A stretch of DNA of 64,000 nt from Legionella quinlivanii (GTDB lineage: Bacteria > Pseudomonadota > Gammaproteobacteria > Legionellales > Legionellaceae), in the NCBI RefSeq assembly GCF_003265995.1, contig NZ_MVJN01000001.1, forward strand, positions 186,001-250,000, written 5' to 3'. The notes under the pieces were generated by a model, which did no database searches, was not told where the DNA came from, and was given only the letters and a program-made list of their open reading frames with translations. Made by a program: the position numbers and the translations under genes. The stretch's first letter is position 1. Each line of letters starts with the position of its first letter. Shown here piece after piece: positions 17,303-25,464 of the stretch.

Positions 17303-19126
17303 ATGAAAGAATCTGAATTAATGGCTCTTGTACGAGATTTAAGGGTGAATATTGAAGGATTTATTCCCGGATTGTACCTGTTTTACTGCAACACTTCAGA
17401 GGACGACTGGAGAAAAGCTGGTGAAGCGCGTCTGGAACAAATTGAGAAGGCCCATCGATTAATTCAATATCTGGATAAAGTTAGCAGGGATTTTATCGAG
17501 ATTGATAATACCCTGTTTCAAAACCAGAAAAGCTACATCAAGGCCAACTTTCAGCGCATCCATGAGTGGCTTATAGACAAGTCCGATGTGGTTATCTACC
17601 ACGTTACAAAATTTCATATTTTTAATGAAAATCCCTTGGGTATCATTGTCCTCGATCGCCCCGAAGATACCCGAAAATGGCATTATTTATATGCCGGTTT
17701 TCAAGCGCTTGTTGCAGATGTATATTATCGGGTTGGATATCTCAATCAGCTGGTTGAGGAAAAGCTGGAAGAAATACCCACCGCTCAATCGTCTCCTTTG
17801 AAAAAAATTACAGAGAGAGCAAGCGATTCCAAAGAGCTTAATTACTATTATTATCAGTACGGCCGGGAATCTTCACTTAGGATACCAGCAGCCTCATTTT
17901 TTGATAAAGAGAATGCTATTCAGTTATCATCAGAACAATTCGGAAGTTTTGTTCTGGGTGTTTATCATTTTTTAAATCAGTATCAACCTGATTATGCAGA
18001 AATATCCAGGCTTTGCGCATCGCAAAGTAGTCATCAGTTATTATTGATTTTTAAGGCGGTTCACAAACTTGCCCCGCATCATCTTGATCTCACCGAAAGC
18101 CTTTATCCCTATCCACAAGACCCATCAATCCAGGCACTTAACAGAACACTGGAAAATACAAAAGACTACCCTGCCCTCTCACTTCTTCTCCCCAGCTATC
18201 GTAGTGAAGCCATGATTTCAATTTTGGAAAAACAAATTAAAATCGAACAGGAGTTCAGTGGTTTTTTTAATGAAGATACCAGGAAATCACTGAGTGATAT
18301 GCCAAAAAAAATATATAACTCGCCCATTGAAACGATTAAAACATCCATATTGACAATAAAAGAAATTAATCAGCAACTCCTTAAAATGAGAAATTTACTG
18401 GATATTAATCTGCTGCCGACTAATGAATTACATTCTATTTATATTAACTTCCTCTCTTATGAAGAAATGCTTTATGAAACTTTAACTATCTCCGCAGGTT
18501 TAAACTTCCAGGAGCTGGAGTTTTCAACTGTCATTTCGCCTCTTGAACAAAACGATGGATTATTACAGGGAAGCTATCAGCCCCTGCTGTTTGAAAGCTA
18601 CTATCTCCTGAGAAGTCTATGCATTGCTTTATCCTCAATGTTAAAAAAACCTGCCTTTACACGCCATCAAGATAGTGAGAATCTGAAACAGTCTTCGCGA
18701 GAAAAAGATTGCATTTACTATTGTTTGGGCCGGGATTTAGATCTAAACGGATTAGCTCCAAGTAAAATAGAGTCCTCTTATTCTGCTTATCTGTCAGGTT
18801 TATATTTTGCATTGTATCTTTATGACGAAACGCTGCCTGTTCCTCCTCAATATCCAGAAACAGGCAAAGCGGAACTCATGCAGGCGGTAAATGATGTCAG
18901 AAAGACCATTCTTTATCGATTCGCAGCACAATCCCTTAATCAAGCTGAGCTTAAACCCTATATCCCTGTGAACCCTTTTGAGCAAACTTTAAAACTTAGA
19001 AAATCGATTAACACCCTATTAAGCCTTGCGGCAGTCAGGGAGGTGGGAATGTATGCCTTGCCGAGAAGACAGTCTGAAAGAACCTCCTCTCCCCCTGTAG
19101 AGACGGCGGCCAATTTATCTCTGTGA
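17303..19126 (+). CDS. Hypothetical 607-residue protein
   Basis: No family recognised. The protein is mainly helical, soluble, without signal peptide or clear membrane span, with several tyrosine-rich stretches (ELNYYYYQYGRESS near residue 180). The C-terminus is polar and flexible (RRQSERTSSPPVETAANLSL). A lone gene of this size with no homologue that I can name, in a window rich in effector-like genes, is a reasonable effector candidate, but no domain supports that. ATG follows AAGGA with a nine-base gap. No overlap with neighbours. Confidence 0.65.
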   Translation: MKESELMALVRDLRVNIEGFIPGLYLFYCNTSEDDWRKAGEARLEQIEKAHRLIQYLDKVSRDFIEIDNTLFQNQKSYIKANFQRIHEWLIDKSDVVIYHVTKFHIFNENPLGIIVLDRPEDTRKWHYLYAGFQALVADVYYRVGYLNQLVEEKLEEIPTAQSSPLKKITERASDSKELNYYYYQYGRESSLRIPAASFFDKENAIQLSSEQFGSFVLGVYHFLNQYQPDYAEISRLCASQSSHQLLLIFKAVHKLAPHHLDLTESLYPYPQDPSIQALNRTLENTKDYPALSLLLPSYRSEAMISILEKQIKIEQEFSGFFNEDTRKSLSDMPKKIYNSPIETIKTSILTIKEINQQLLKMRNLLDINLLPTNELHSIYINFLSYEEMLYETLTISAGLNFQELEFSTVISPLEQNDGLLQGSYQPLLFESYYLLRSLCIALSSMLKKPAFTRHQDSENLKQSSREKDCIYYCLGRDLDLNGLAPSKIESSYSAYLSGLYFALYLYDETLPVPPQYPETGKAELMQAVNDVRKTILYRFAAQSLNQAELKPYIPVNPFEQTLKLRKSINTLLSLAAVREVGMYALPRRQSERTSSPPVETAANLSL

Positions 19127-19175
19127 GTTTTGAAACTAAAGTCTTGCTTTTCTAAAGCCTGAGGGCTTGCACTTT

Positions 19176-19214
19176 CTACTATTTTTATAGTAGCATCTAC
19201 TAAAAATATAGTAG
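19176..19214. promoter_or_regulatory. Twin BlaI-type operators
   Basis: Two 18-bp palindromes, CTACTATTTTTATAGTAG (19176-19193) and CTACTAAAAATATAGTAG (19197-19214), separated by three bases, so their centres are 21 bp apart, two helical turns. The TACTA/TAGTA arms match the half-sites known for BlaI/MecI repressors. The second palindrome contains TATAGT, a good -10 box, with TTTATA 17 bp upstream, so repressor binding would cover the promoter. The blaI-like gene begins 227 bases downstream. Confidence 0.85.
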
Positions 19215-19277
19215 GGATATGTTTAACTAAATTTCCAGGTTCGGCGCTTGCGATATTTTTGCATAATGAAAAACATG

Positions 19278-19366
19278 TCGTCTTTGCGAACGAAGTGAAG
19301 CAATCCACATCGAGTCTTGAACTAAATCAGGAATTGGATTGCTTCGCTAACGCTCGCAAAGACAGT
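19278..19366. repeat. Palindromic element family B, copy 1
   Basis: Inverted repeat of about 89 bases: GTCTTTGCGAACGAAGTGAA with GCAATCC on the left, GGATTGCTTCGCTAACGCTC with GCAAAGAC on the right. The same element recurs at 27722. Here it lies in the presumed 5' leader of the beta-lactam regulatory operon, between operators and blaI. Confidence 0.88.
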
Positions 19367-19440
19367 TTTGGTACAGGTATCTTTATTCATGCAACAACAT
19401 CGCTTTATACGAAATCCATTTATAACTATCGGAGTAATCA

Positions 19441-19857
19441 ATGCCCGCACATTCGACTATGGCTCATGAACGCCTTCTCACTGAAGTAGAGCTTGAACTG
19501 ATGAATATCATCTGGACTTTAGGCAATACCACGATTAAAGAAGTGGTTTCACTGCTTTCCAAAAAAAGATCCCTGGCCTACACCACCGTCGCTACTGTGT
19601 TCAAGGTGCTGGAAAAGAAAGGCTTTCTCAAATGTCAGAAAAGCACTCATGCCCATATTTTCATACCCGTTGTTTCAAAATCGGATTATGAAAGCACTTG
19701 CCTTGATCATGTAGTCACCAATGTGTTTGATGGGGAGCCCCTGGCACTTGTCCAACGTCTGCTAGTCGCCAATAAACTGCAACAGCAGGATATTCAGGCG
19801 ATTGAAAAAGCGCTAAAAAAGTTAAGCACCAATGAAAACCTGACAGGAATTGAATAA
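19441..19857 (+). CDS. blaI: BlaI/MecI/CopY family transcriptional repressor
   Basis: A 138-residue winged-helix repressor. LTEVELELMNIIWTLGNTTIKEVVSLLSKKRSLAYTTVATVFKVLEKKGFL (residues 13-63) is the DNA-binding domain of the BlaI family, with the recognition helix at AYTTVATVFKVLE. The C-terminal part would be the dimerisation and proteolysis region. Start ATG follows GGAG with a six-base gap. The stop shares one base with the next gene's ATG (TAATG), so the sensor is co-translated. It should bind the twin dyads at 19176-19214 and be cleaved when the M56 sensor is activated by beta-lactam. Confidence 0.92.
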   Translation: MPAHSTMAHERLLTEVELELMNIIWTLGNTTIKEVVSLLSKKRSLAYTTVATVFKVLEKKGFLKCQKSTHAHIFIPVVSKSDYESTCLDHVVTNVFDGEPLALVQRLLVANKLQQQDIQAIEKALKKLSTNENLTGIE

Positions 19858-21779
19858 TGTTATTTCTGGAAATTGTATTAAGCATTCATTGCCTGTTATT
19901 GTTAAGCTCCTGGTTTATCCGGCTCCCCTGGTTTGCGAAGCAACCCTCCCTCAAGCTTAAGCTCACCCGTCTTTTATTAATCAGTTGCCTCATTTCGCCG
20001 CTGATAATTCAAAGCATTCCTTCAGCGCCGAACATAAAACTGCCAAAACTCGTCTCACTGGACAGTCTTCAACACTATATAAAGCAGCCTGTTGTAAGCA
20101 ATGACTTAACTAAATCAGGTCTTGACTCCCCAATACCCAAAGTTAGCGAGCTAAGTTATCTAAAGCTTTTTCTTCTCCTATTTGGTTTATTTATTTCCAT
20201 TCGCATTTATCGGGTATGGGCGGATTGGACTACATTACGAAGGCTTTTAAGCGAGGCCATTTCTTATCGAAGCGCTGGTAGACTGCGGGTGAAAGTCTCT
20301 CACCAATGCCATATCCCCTTTTCAGTCAATCTGTTTGGAAAAGCCTATATAGTGTTGCCGGTTTCATTATTGTCTACTCCGAAATACGCAAAAATTGCGA
20401 TTGCTCATGAGGGTCAGCATCATCGTAACGGAGATTGCATATGGGCTTATGTCGTTGAAGTTTTAAGGATTGTTTTCTTTGCCAATCCGGGCATCGCTCA
20501 ATGGCAGCGTGTGTTAAGCGATTTACAGGAATGTGCCTGTGACGAAAAAGTAGTCGGTCGCCGCAACATTTTAGCACTCGATTATGGCCGCTGCCTTTTT
20601 CATGTTGTACAAAACTTGTCTTCTAATTCTCTGCAATCAATTCCTGCGTTTGCCTGCACGGTAGGTATGGCTTTAAGCAAAGAAAATAAAGACTCCACTT
20701 TTATTATCAGGAGGATTTCAATGTTAAACCAATACTCAGGCAATACATCCCGAAAAATGATATCGGGAACGGCAATTGCCGCATTTTCCATTTTGCTGCC
20801 ACTCTGCGTGGCCTATTCCGCTAGCGGCACATTAAGCGCGACGCAAAAAAAAGAAATGGACTTATCCGCGCTCGATCAAAAAATTCAGACGATTGCAGAA
20901 AAGGAAGTCAGCAAAGCGATTAATCACTACCATGCAAAATCGGCTGTTGTTGCTATTGCAGATGCCAGTACAGGAAACATAATTGCTTTTGCTGAACTAA
21001 GTCAGGATAAGCAATATCCCAGTTGGAAATCGCGTATTTTCTCTCCCGGTTCTACCATTAAACCTTTTATTGCGGCCGCAGCAATTGATTCTGGCAAAAG
21101 CTCGGAAAATCAGGTCTATGATTGCCCTTCACCCTATTCTGTAAATGGGAAATTGTTTAGCAACAGCGATCGAAGCGTAACTACGGTCTCCCTGTCTCAA
21201 GCTATTGCGAAATCCATTAATGTGTGCCTGATTAAAGTGAGCGAACAAACGGGAGCTTCGATTATCAAAGAGAAACTAAGCCAGTTTGGATTTGACCTGA
21301 AGACCGGTTGGCAATCTGGCCAAAATGAAAGGCTTCAGCTTGCAGAGACTGCTGTGGGGGAAAATATTCCGGTGACAATTGAATCGCTAACTAAATCTTA
21401 CGCCATCCTGGCAAACAAAGGTCATCTGTTTTCTACCGCCAGGCCAGCAGTGATTTCAGAACAAACAGCCAGTTCTGTCACTCATATGCTTGAAAATGTG
21501 GTGAAAAAAGGAACAGGAACACTTGCTGATATTCCAGGTATTCCAGTCGCTGGTAAAACGGGAACACTTCTGGAAAATCCTCAGGATTCCCAGGGACTTC
21601 AGCTTGCCCTGTTTGCCGGATATATTCCTGCAAATGCACCCCGCTATGTAATTACCGTCATCATTGAAGAAGGTCATCTGACTAAAAATGGCGAGGTATT
21701 GAGGAATGGCGGAGAACTCGCGGCTCCCGTATTCCGTCAGATTGCAATTGAAAGTCTGGCCTTAAGCGCTACAAGATAA
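19857..21779 (+). CDS. BlaR1-like sensor: M56 metalloprotease fused to a PBP-type transpeptidase domain
   Basis: A 640-residue membrane protein. The N-terminal part has hydrophobic spans (about 1-20, 35-52, 100-117) and the M56 zinc site HEGQH at 184-188, with ECACDE near 225-230 as the further acidic ligand region; another span lies at about 304-321. From residue 350 an extracytoplasmic penicillin-binding domain follows: SxxK as STIK (Ser399, Lys402), SIN (453-455) and KTGT (567-570). The context SPGSTIKPF resembles class B/FtsI-type PBPs rather than the class D lactamase-like sensor of classical BlaR1. Model: beta-lactam acylates Ser399, the signal crosses the membrane, the M56 domain becomes active and BlaI is inactivated. 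The signalling is inferred from BlaR1. Confidence 0.88.
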   Translation: MLFLEIVLSIHCLLLLSSWFIRLPWFAKQPSLKLKLTRLLLISCLISPLIIQSIPSAPNIKLPKLVSLDSLQHYIKQPVVSNDLTKSGLDSPIPKVSELSYLKLFLLLFGLFISIRIYRVWADWTTLRRLLSEAISYRSAGRLRVKVSHQCHIPFSVNLFGKAYIVLPVSLLSTPKYAKIAIAHEGQHHRNGDCIWAYVVEVLRIVFFANPGIAQWQRVLSDLQECACDEKVVGRRNILALDYGRCLFHVVQNLSSNSLQSIPAFACTVGMALSKENKDSTFIIRRISMLNQYSGNTSRKMISGTAIAAFSILLPLCVAYSASGTLSATQKKEMDLSALDQKIQTIAEKEVSKAINHYHAKSAVVAIADASTGNIIAFAELSQDKQYPSWKSRIFSPGSTIKPFIAAAAIDSGKSSENQVYDCPSPYSVNGKLFSNSDRSVTTVSLSQAIAKSINVCLIKVSEQTGASIIKEKLSQFGFDLKTGWQSGQNERLQLAETAVGENIPVTIESLTKSYAILANKGHLFSTARPAVISEQTASSVTHMLENVVKKGTGTLADIPGIPVAGKTGTLLENPQDSQGLQLALFAGYIPANAPRYVITVIIEEGHLTKNGEVLRNGGELAAPVFRQIAIESLALSATR

Positions 21780-21785
21780 TCCTTC

Positions 21786-21805
21786 CCCTCTGCATTGGCA
21801 GAGGG
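21786..21805 (+). other. Intercistronic hairpin
   Basis: CCCTCTGC, loop ATTG, GCAGAGGG: a perfect 8-bp stem between the sensor gene and the beta-lactamase gene. It is followed by ATGATG rather than a T run, so it probably stabilises or attenuates the message instead of ending it. Confidence 0.55.
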
Positions 21806-21836
21806 ATGATGTATCCAAATATCAGAGAAATAATGA

Positions 21837-22640
21837 ATGAAAAAATACGCCTTGCTGTTTCTTTTACCTGTATTAGCTTTTGGCTCTTCACTACCGCCTC
21901 AGAGAAGCTGTTTTCTGATCAAGGAAAATCAAAGGATCCTTAAACAGGAAGGAGAGGACTGTAATCAACGCTATGCACCCGCATCGACCTTTAAAATTGC
22001 ATTAAGTCTTATGGGATTTGATTCAGGTATTTTAAAAGATTCGCTTCACCCGCTTTGGCCTTATAAAAAAGAATATGAACTGTATCTTAATGTCTGGAAG
22101 TACCCTCACAATCCCAGGACCTGGATCAGAGATTCCTGCGTCTGGTATTCTCAGGTATTAACGAGACAACTGGGAATGAAACGTTTTAAAGCCTATGTGC
22201 AGGCATTCGATTACGGTAATCAGGATGTTTCTGGTGATAAGGGGCAAAATAACGGTTTAACCCATGCCTGGCTATCAAGCTCTCTCGCCATTTCACCAGA
22301 AGAACAAGTCGATTTTCTTCAAAAGCTGATCAATCATCAATTACCCCTGCAAGACAAAGCCTATGCCATGACCAAAGAAATCCTCTTCATTCAGGAGCTG
22401 GTCGGTGGCTGGAAATTATATGGAAAAACGGGTAGTGGACAACAATTGTCGGCGGACAAAAGCCAGAAATTAAACTTGCAGCATGGATGGTTTGTGGGCT
22501 GGATAGAAAAGGATGGACGCGTTATTCGCTTTGCAAGTCATCTGGCTGACAGCAAGGAAGAATCGAGTTTCGCAAGCTTCAGAGTAAAAAATGAAATGAT
22601 GATAAAATTATGGTATCTCATTAATGAACTGGAGAAATGA
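21837..22640 (+). CDS. Class D (OXA-type) beta-lactamase
   Basis: A 267-residue secreted enzyme. Residues 1-18 are a signal peptide (MKKYALLFLLPVLAFGSS). All class D motifs are present: STFK with Ser50 and the carbamylatable Lys53 (PASTFK), SxV as SCV (100-102), YGN (126-128), the conserved Trp145 in HAWLSSS and KTGS (197-200). It hydrolyses penicillins in the periplasm; the Legionella LoxA and OXA-29 enzymes are the obvious comparison. It lies 57 bases after the sensor gene with no promoter of its own that I can see, so induction through the blaI-like operon is likely. Spectrum cannot be judged. Confidence 0.93.
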   Translation: MKKYALLFLLPVLAFGSSLPPQRSCFLIKENQRILKQEGEDCNQRYAPASTFKIALSLMGFDSGILKDSLHPLWPYKKEYELYLNVWKYPHNPRTWIRDSCVWYSQVLTRQLGMKRFKAYVQAFDYGNQDVSGDKGQNNGLTHAWLSSSLAISPEEQVDFLQKLINHQLPLQDKAYAMTKEILFIQELVGGWKLYGKTGSGQQLSADKSQKLNLQHGWFVGWIEKDGRVIRFASHLADSKEESSFASFRVKNEMMIKLWYLINELEK

Positions 22641-22709
22641 TCAAATAGCGAGGATAAAGGTATCCAGTCAGAATCAGTAACATGTTTTGATTTAAACTTC
22701 GCCATTTCT

Positions 22710-22736
22710 GGATGCCCCGAACAAGTCGTGGCATCC
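22710..22736. repeat. Short palindrome with CGAACAAGTCG core, copy 1
   Basis: GGATGCC and GGCATCC arms around CCGAACAAGTCGT. The same CGAACAAGTCG core with different outer arms occurs at 29869-29889. It lies just beyond the stop of the GTPase gene (minus strand) and after the beta-lactamase gene, between convergent genes. Confidence 0.6.
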
Positions 22737-22742
22737 AAAGAT

Positions 22743-23519
22743 CTAACCACCTGCCTGCGGTGCTCTTTTCTCTTCAGCAATCATTTCCTCATACTCTTTT
22801 ACACTATGAGGTTTATAAAAGTTCCAGAAATGACGTTTCATTTCGCAGAGGTTTTTGATTCTGTTTTTAATAGCAGCCTCATCAAAATGCTTGCTTTCAT
22901 CAATAACATCATCTAAAACCCCTTTTAATAATCGCACTTTTTCGGAGTTTTCGCCGCGCGTTTTTCGATTAATCCCTTCACTGATATTAAAAATCAGTTT
23001 TTCGAGAATTTCACGATATTCTGTTCTTTTGGCATGATTTACAATTGGCTCATTCAAAAAAGTTTTTAATTGCTCAATCCCCTCATCAGATCTTGAGGAG
23101 ATTATCAGATGTCTGAGCCTGGCTTTATCGGCCCATTGAGTAAAACTGATAAGCGCGTCATGATTCTGAATATCACATTTTGTACCCAGCAGTATAATTT
23201 TGGATTTTGGATACTCTCTGATAATTTCGTCAATTTTGTGTTGATAATCGGCTATATCCAGAGGCTCGTCTAATGAAATGTCAACACAGTATAGTATGGT
23301 TTGTACACCATTAAGATAGGCACTTCCCAGGCTTTCATTAAAGGGGTCATTTACTGTGTCACAAAGCTGGGCTCTTTTTTTGCCATGAGAATACTCAAAA
23401 AAATCATGACCAATGGTTCTTCGGTATTGGGTTTGAAAGGAGCTTCCAATCAATCGGCGAACAAGCTGCGTTTTGCCGGTATTCGGTTTGCCCAGTATCG
23501 CAATTTTATATAATGACAT
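22743..23519 (-). CDS. Ras-superfamily small GTPase-like protein, putative effector
   Basis: A 258-residue protein. Residues 1-165 follow the Ras/Rab order: P-loop GKPNTGKT (9-16), a switch I-like FQTQYRRTIGHDF with a Thr, a G3 position reading CDTVNDPF instead of DTAGQE, NKxD as TKCD in ILLGTKCDIQ, and a G5-like ISSRSDEGI. The loss of the Gly and Gln of the G3 motif predicts weak or absent intrinsic GTP hydrolysis. The C-terminal 90 residues are charged and helical and end EEKRAPQAGG with no prenylation motif. ATG 23519 has GGAG eight bases upstream; an in-frame ATG at 23549 lacks this. No partner gene nearby. Confidence 0.8.
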   Translation of the reverse strand: MSLYKIAILGKPNTGKTQLVRRLIGSSFQTQYRRTIGHDFFEYSHGKKRAQLCDTVNDPFNESLGSAYLNGVQTILYCVDISLDEPLDIADYQHKIDEIIREYPKSKIILLGTKCDIQNHDALISFTQWADKARLRHLIISSRSDEGIEQLKTFLNEPIVNHAKRTEYREILEKLIFNISEGINRKTRGENSEKVRLLKGVLDDVIDESKHFDEAAIKNRIKNLCEMKRHFWNFYKPHSVKEYEEMIAEEKRAPQAGG

Positions 23520-23638
23520 TATATAAACTCCATCAAGCGAGGACTTCATTCACGTGGAAATTTGTCCATCCTTGTTAAATGCCTGTAATTAGCCTGCTGA
23601 CTTTTGGCTGATTCTGCCTCAAGATTCATGATTATATC

Positions 23639-23750
23639 GTAACTCCCAGAACGTCATCCTGAACGCAGTGAAGGATCTCTTGAATCTGGCTCAGCTCCAG
23701 GTAGTTTGAGATCCTTCGCTACGCTCAGGATGACGTGCCTGGGGAGTTAC
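23639..23750. repeat. Palindromic element family A, copy 3
   Basis: Ends GTAACTCCCAGAACGTCATC and GATGACGTGCCTGGGGAGTTAC, centre GAATCTGGCTCAGCTCCAGG. It occupies the gene-free stretch 23520-23931 together with the CTCTCTAACTC element at 23870; no gene is seen there. Confidence 0.9.
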
Positions 23751-23869
23751 ATTATCTCTACAAGAGCGGTGCACAATTGTACTGATTTGTCGCTGGTCTG
23801 TCCATTTCCAAAGTGGTCAAAAGAGTAATAGCATTATGGTACTTTTTAAAAGGGGAAGTGTTGATTTTA

Positions 23870-23910
23870 TTCCCCTCTCTCTAACTCTCTCCCCTAAGGG
23901 GCGAGAGGAT
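23870..23910. repeat. CTCTCTAACTCTCTCCC palindromic repeat, copy 2
   Basis: Same sequence as 2382-2421 (CCCCTCTCTCTAACTCTCTC then CCCTAAGGGGCGAGAGG). It lies about 20 bases beyond the stop of the tpm gene, so it may end up in that message's 3' end. Confidence 0.7.
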
Positions 23911-23931
23911 TTAAATGAAAATATCTACTGG

Positions 23932-24588
23932 TCATTTATTTTTGGTCAAAGAATAGACTTGTTCAGCCCCCTGCCTTAACCCACGGTTTTGAAGATGAGA
24001 AGGCACATCAAAAGGTTTATTATATAATTGATTTATATCAAAACAGGCACTGTACAGTTCGGTCACCTCCTGTTCATCCACTGAAAATGGCGGTCCTCTC
24101 ATTTCATCCTGTTTGTAGCTTGTTGTGATTAAGAGCATCTTTGTTTCTGGACGCATCAGTTCCGTTAAATGCCTGGCATAGGCTTGACGAAGCTCTGCCG
24201 TTAAAGCAATCAGCGCTGCCCGATCGTAAACTGCATCGATGCTGCCAATAACAGAGGGTTTGATTTCAAAAAAATCACCTGATAACAAAGTGATGGTGCC
24301 GCTGCTATAGACTGTGAAATTGTCGACTTCGACTATCCTGCAAGGAATCTTGTTCTCTTCAAAAAAAGCATCGCAAGCCATTTGACTGTATTCAACCCCA
24401 ATGACCAGATAATCCTGCTCTGAAAGCCATAGCATATCTACACTCTGCCCGCACAAGGGTACAAAAATACGAGAACCCGGAGCTAAATTCAAAGAGGGAA
24501 AATAGCGCTGCATAAGTTTATTGGGTTGCTGCTGATTAAATCCAATATCCCTGGCCTGCCATTTCTCTTCCCAATAATTTTTATCCAT
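23932..24588 (-). CDS. tpm: Thiopurine S-methyltransferase
   Basis: A 218-residue SAM-dependent methyltransferase. MDKNYWEEKWQARDIGFNQQQPNKLM (N-terminus), GSRIFVPLCGQSVDMLWLSEQ (SAM motif I region) and GVEYSQMACDAFF are hallmark segments of bacterial TPMT; SIDAVYDRAALIALTAELRQAYARHL is the conserved post-motif region. Family members methylate thiopurines and tellurium or selenium compounds in the cytoplasm. Length is normal for the family. Stand-alone gene. Confidence 0.93.
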   Translation of the reverse strand: MDKNYWEEKWQARDIGFNQQQPNKLMQRYFPSLNLAPGSRIFVPLCGQSVDMLWLSEQDYLVIGVEYSQMACDAFFEENKIPCRIVEVDNFTVYSSGTITLLSGDFFEIKPSVIGSIDAVYDRAALIALTAELRQAYARHLTELMRPETKMLLITTSYKQDEMRGPPFSVDEQEVTELYSACFDINQLYNKPFDVPSHLQNRGLRQGAEQVYSLTKNK

Positions 24589-24717
24589 TCAGAAGCCTCG
24601 CCTTACTATCAGTCATAAATCCTTGATTATGCCATGAAGTATGATCCAGCTAAAGATTGGGCTTTTTTCAGGTTTGTAAAAAAATTACGGTGGGAATGGG
24701 CGGGAATTAGTTTGAAA

Positions 24718-24737
24718 CCTTCCGCTTTCGCGGAAGG
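24718..24737 (-). terminator. Hairpin downstream of tandem paralogue 1
   Basis: CCTTCCGC, loop of four, GCGGAAGG: perfect 8-bp stem followed on the minus strand by TTTCAAACT. It is 22 bases beyond the stop of the gene at 24760. An almost identical stem follows the paralogous gene at 25465, so the hairpin was duplicated with the gene. Confidence 0.65.
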
Positions 24738-24759
24738 AAACATGTTCGTCACTTATGAT

Positions 24760-25194
24760 TTAGATAGTTTGATAAAGTTGGCTAGACTCATCTTCTTCAG
24801 AGCATGAAGGCAGTGAATTCCAGGCAGCACCAGCGAAATCAGCTATATTTAAAAGCGAACCCACTAAAGTGATAGCAAGAAAAGCCAGACTATAAACTGC
24901 TAGCTCTTTAGCATCACTCATTGCCTTATTTCCGTCTGCCTTATTGAAGGCTAAGTAATTACAAAGTCCCCAGAAAACACTGGCTGCAGCAGCCAGAGCC
25001 AATCCAGCACTTATCACAGTGCCAATAACTGGAGCTGTTACTATACTTAAAAGTCTGGATGAAAAATCCCAAACAGATTCAAAGGCCTCAAACAAGTGGA
25101 TTTTTTTCTCGGCCGGGGTGTTACTACTATTTTGACTAATCGTGGAAAGAAGCGTGGTTCCAAATAAATTTAATCCAAAATGTCGCTTTTTCAT
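24760..25194 (-). CDS. Two-TM hypothetical protein, tandem paralogue 1, possible effector
   Basis: A 144-residue protein with two hydrophobic segments (about 47-80, LLSIVTAPVIGTVISAGLALAAAASVFWGL as a long span, and about 98-117, YSLAFLAITLVGSLLNIA). The C-terminus is acidic: NSLPSCSEEDESSQLYQTI. It shares blocks with the gene at 25465: NLFGTT, SRLxSxVxAPxIxTxISAG, WGLCNYLA, GNxxM and the exact LPSCSEE. No known domain. The acidic tail resembles an E-block translocation signal, which is suggestive only. ATG 25194 follows AGAGGATAAAA; a TTG at 25209 is less likely. Confidence 0.65.
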   Translation of the reverse strand: MKKRHFGLNLFGTTLLSTISQNSSNTPAEKKIHLFEAFESVWDFSSRLLSIVTAPVIGTVISAGLALAAAASVFWGLCNYLAFNKADGNKAMSDAKELAVYSLAFLAITLVGSLLNIADFAGAAWNSLPSCSEEDESSQLYQTI

Positions 25195-25230
25195 TTTTAT
25201 CCTCTTCAATTCTTAAAAAGAAGCCAATTC

Positions 25231-25258
25231 TAACATACTGTAGAAAAATAATGCAATA
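25231..25258 (-). promoter_or_regulatory. Conserved promoter block of tandem paralogue 1
   Basis: On the minus strand this reads TATTGCATTATTTTTCTACA then GTATGTTA. A nearly identical block lies at 25922-25949 before the second paralogue. TTGCAT then 17 bases then TTAGAA is a fair sigma-70 spacing. Conservation of 22 of about 28 bases between paralogues whose surrounding DNA has diverged points to a functional promoter or regulator site. Confidence 0.6.
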
Positions 25259-25417
25259 AATTTCTCACAGAACCTTTGCTTTATTAATATTTAATCTATT
25301 GGGTGAAATTATAAACAAAAGACGTTTTGCTTGTTTACATGAAGTATGAGCAAACCATGAATCTGAGTTTTCTATTTTTTAATAATTGAGATGGGAAAAT
25401 GAGAGGCTAAGTTTAAA

Positions 25418-25440
25418 TCCCCTCCGCTTTCGCGGAAGGG
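25418..25440 (-). terminator. Hairpin downstream of tandem paralogue 2
   Basis: CCCCTCCGC, loop TTTC, GCGGAAGGG with one mismatch; on the minus strand it is followed by GATTTAAAC. It lies 25 bases beyond the stop of the gene at 25465 and matches the hairpin at 24718. Confidence 0.6.
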
Positions 25441-25464
25441 AAAGTATGATCTTTAATACACGGT

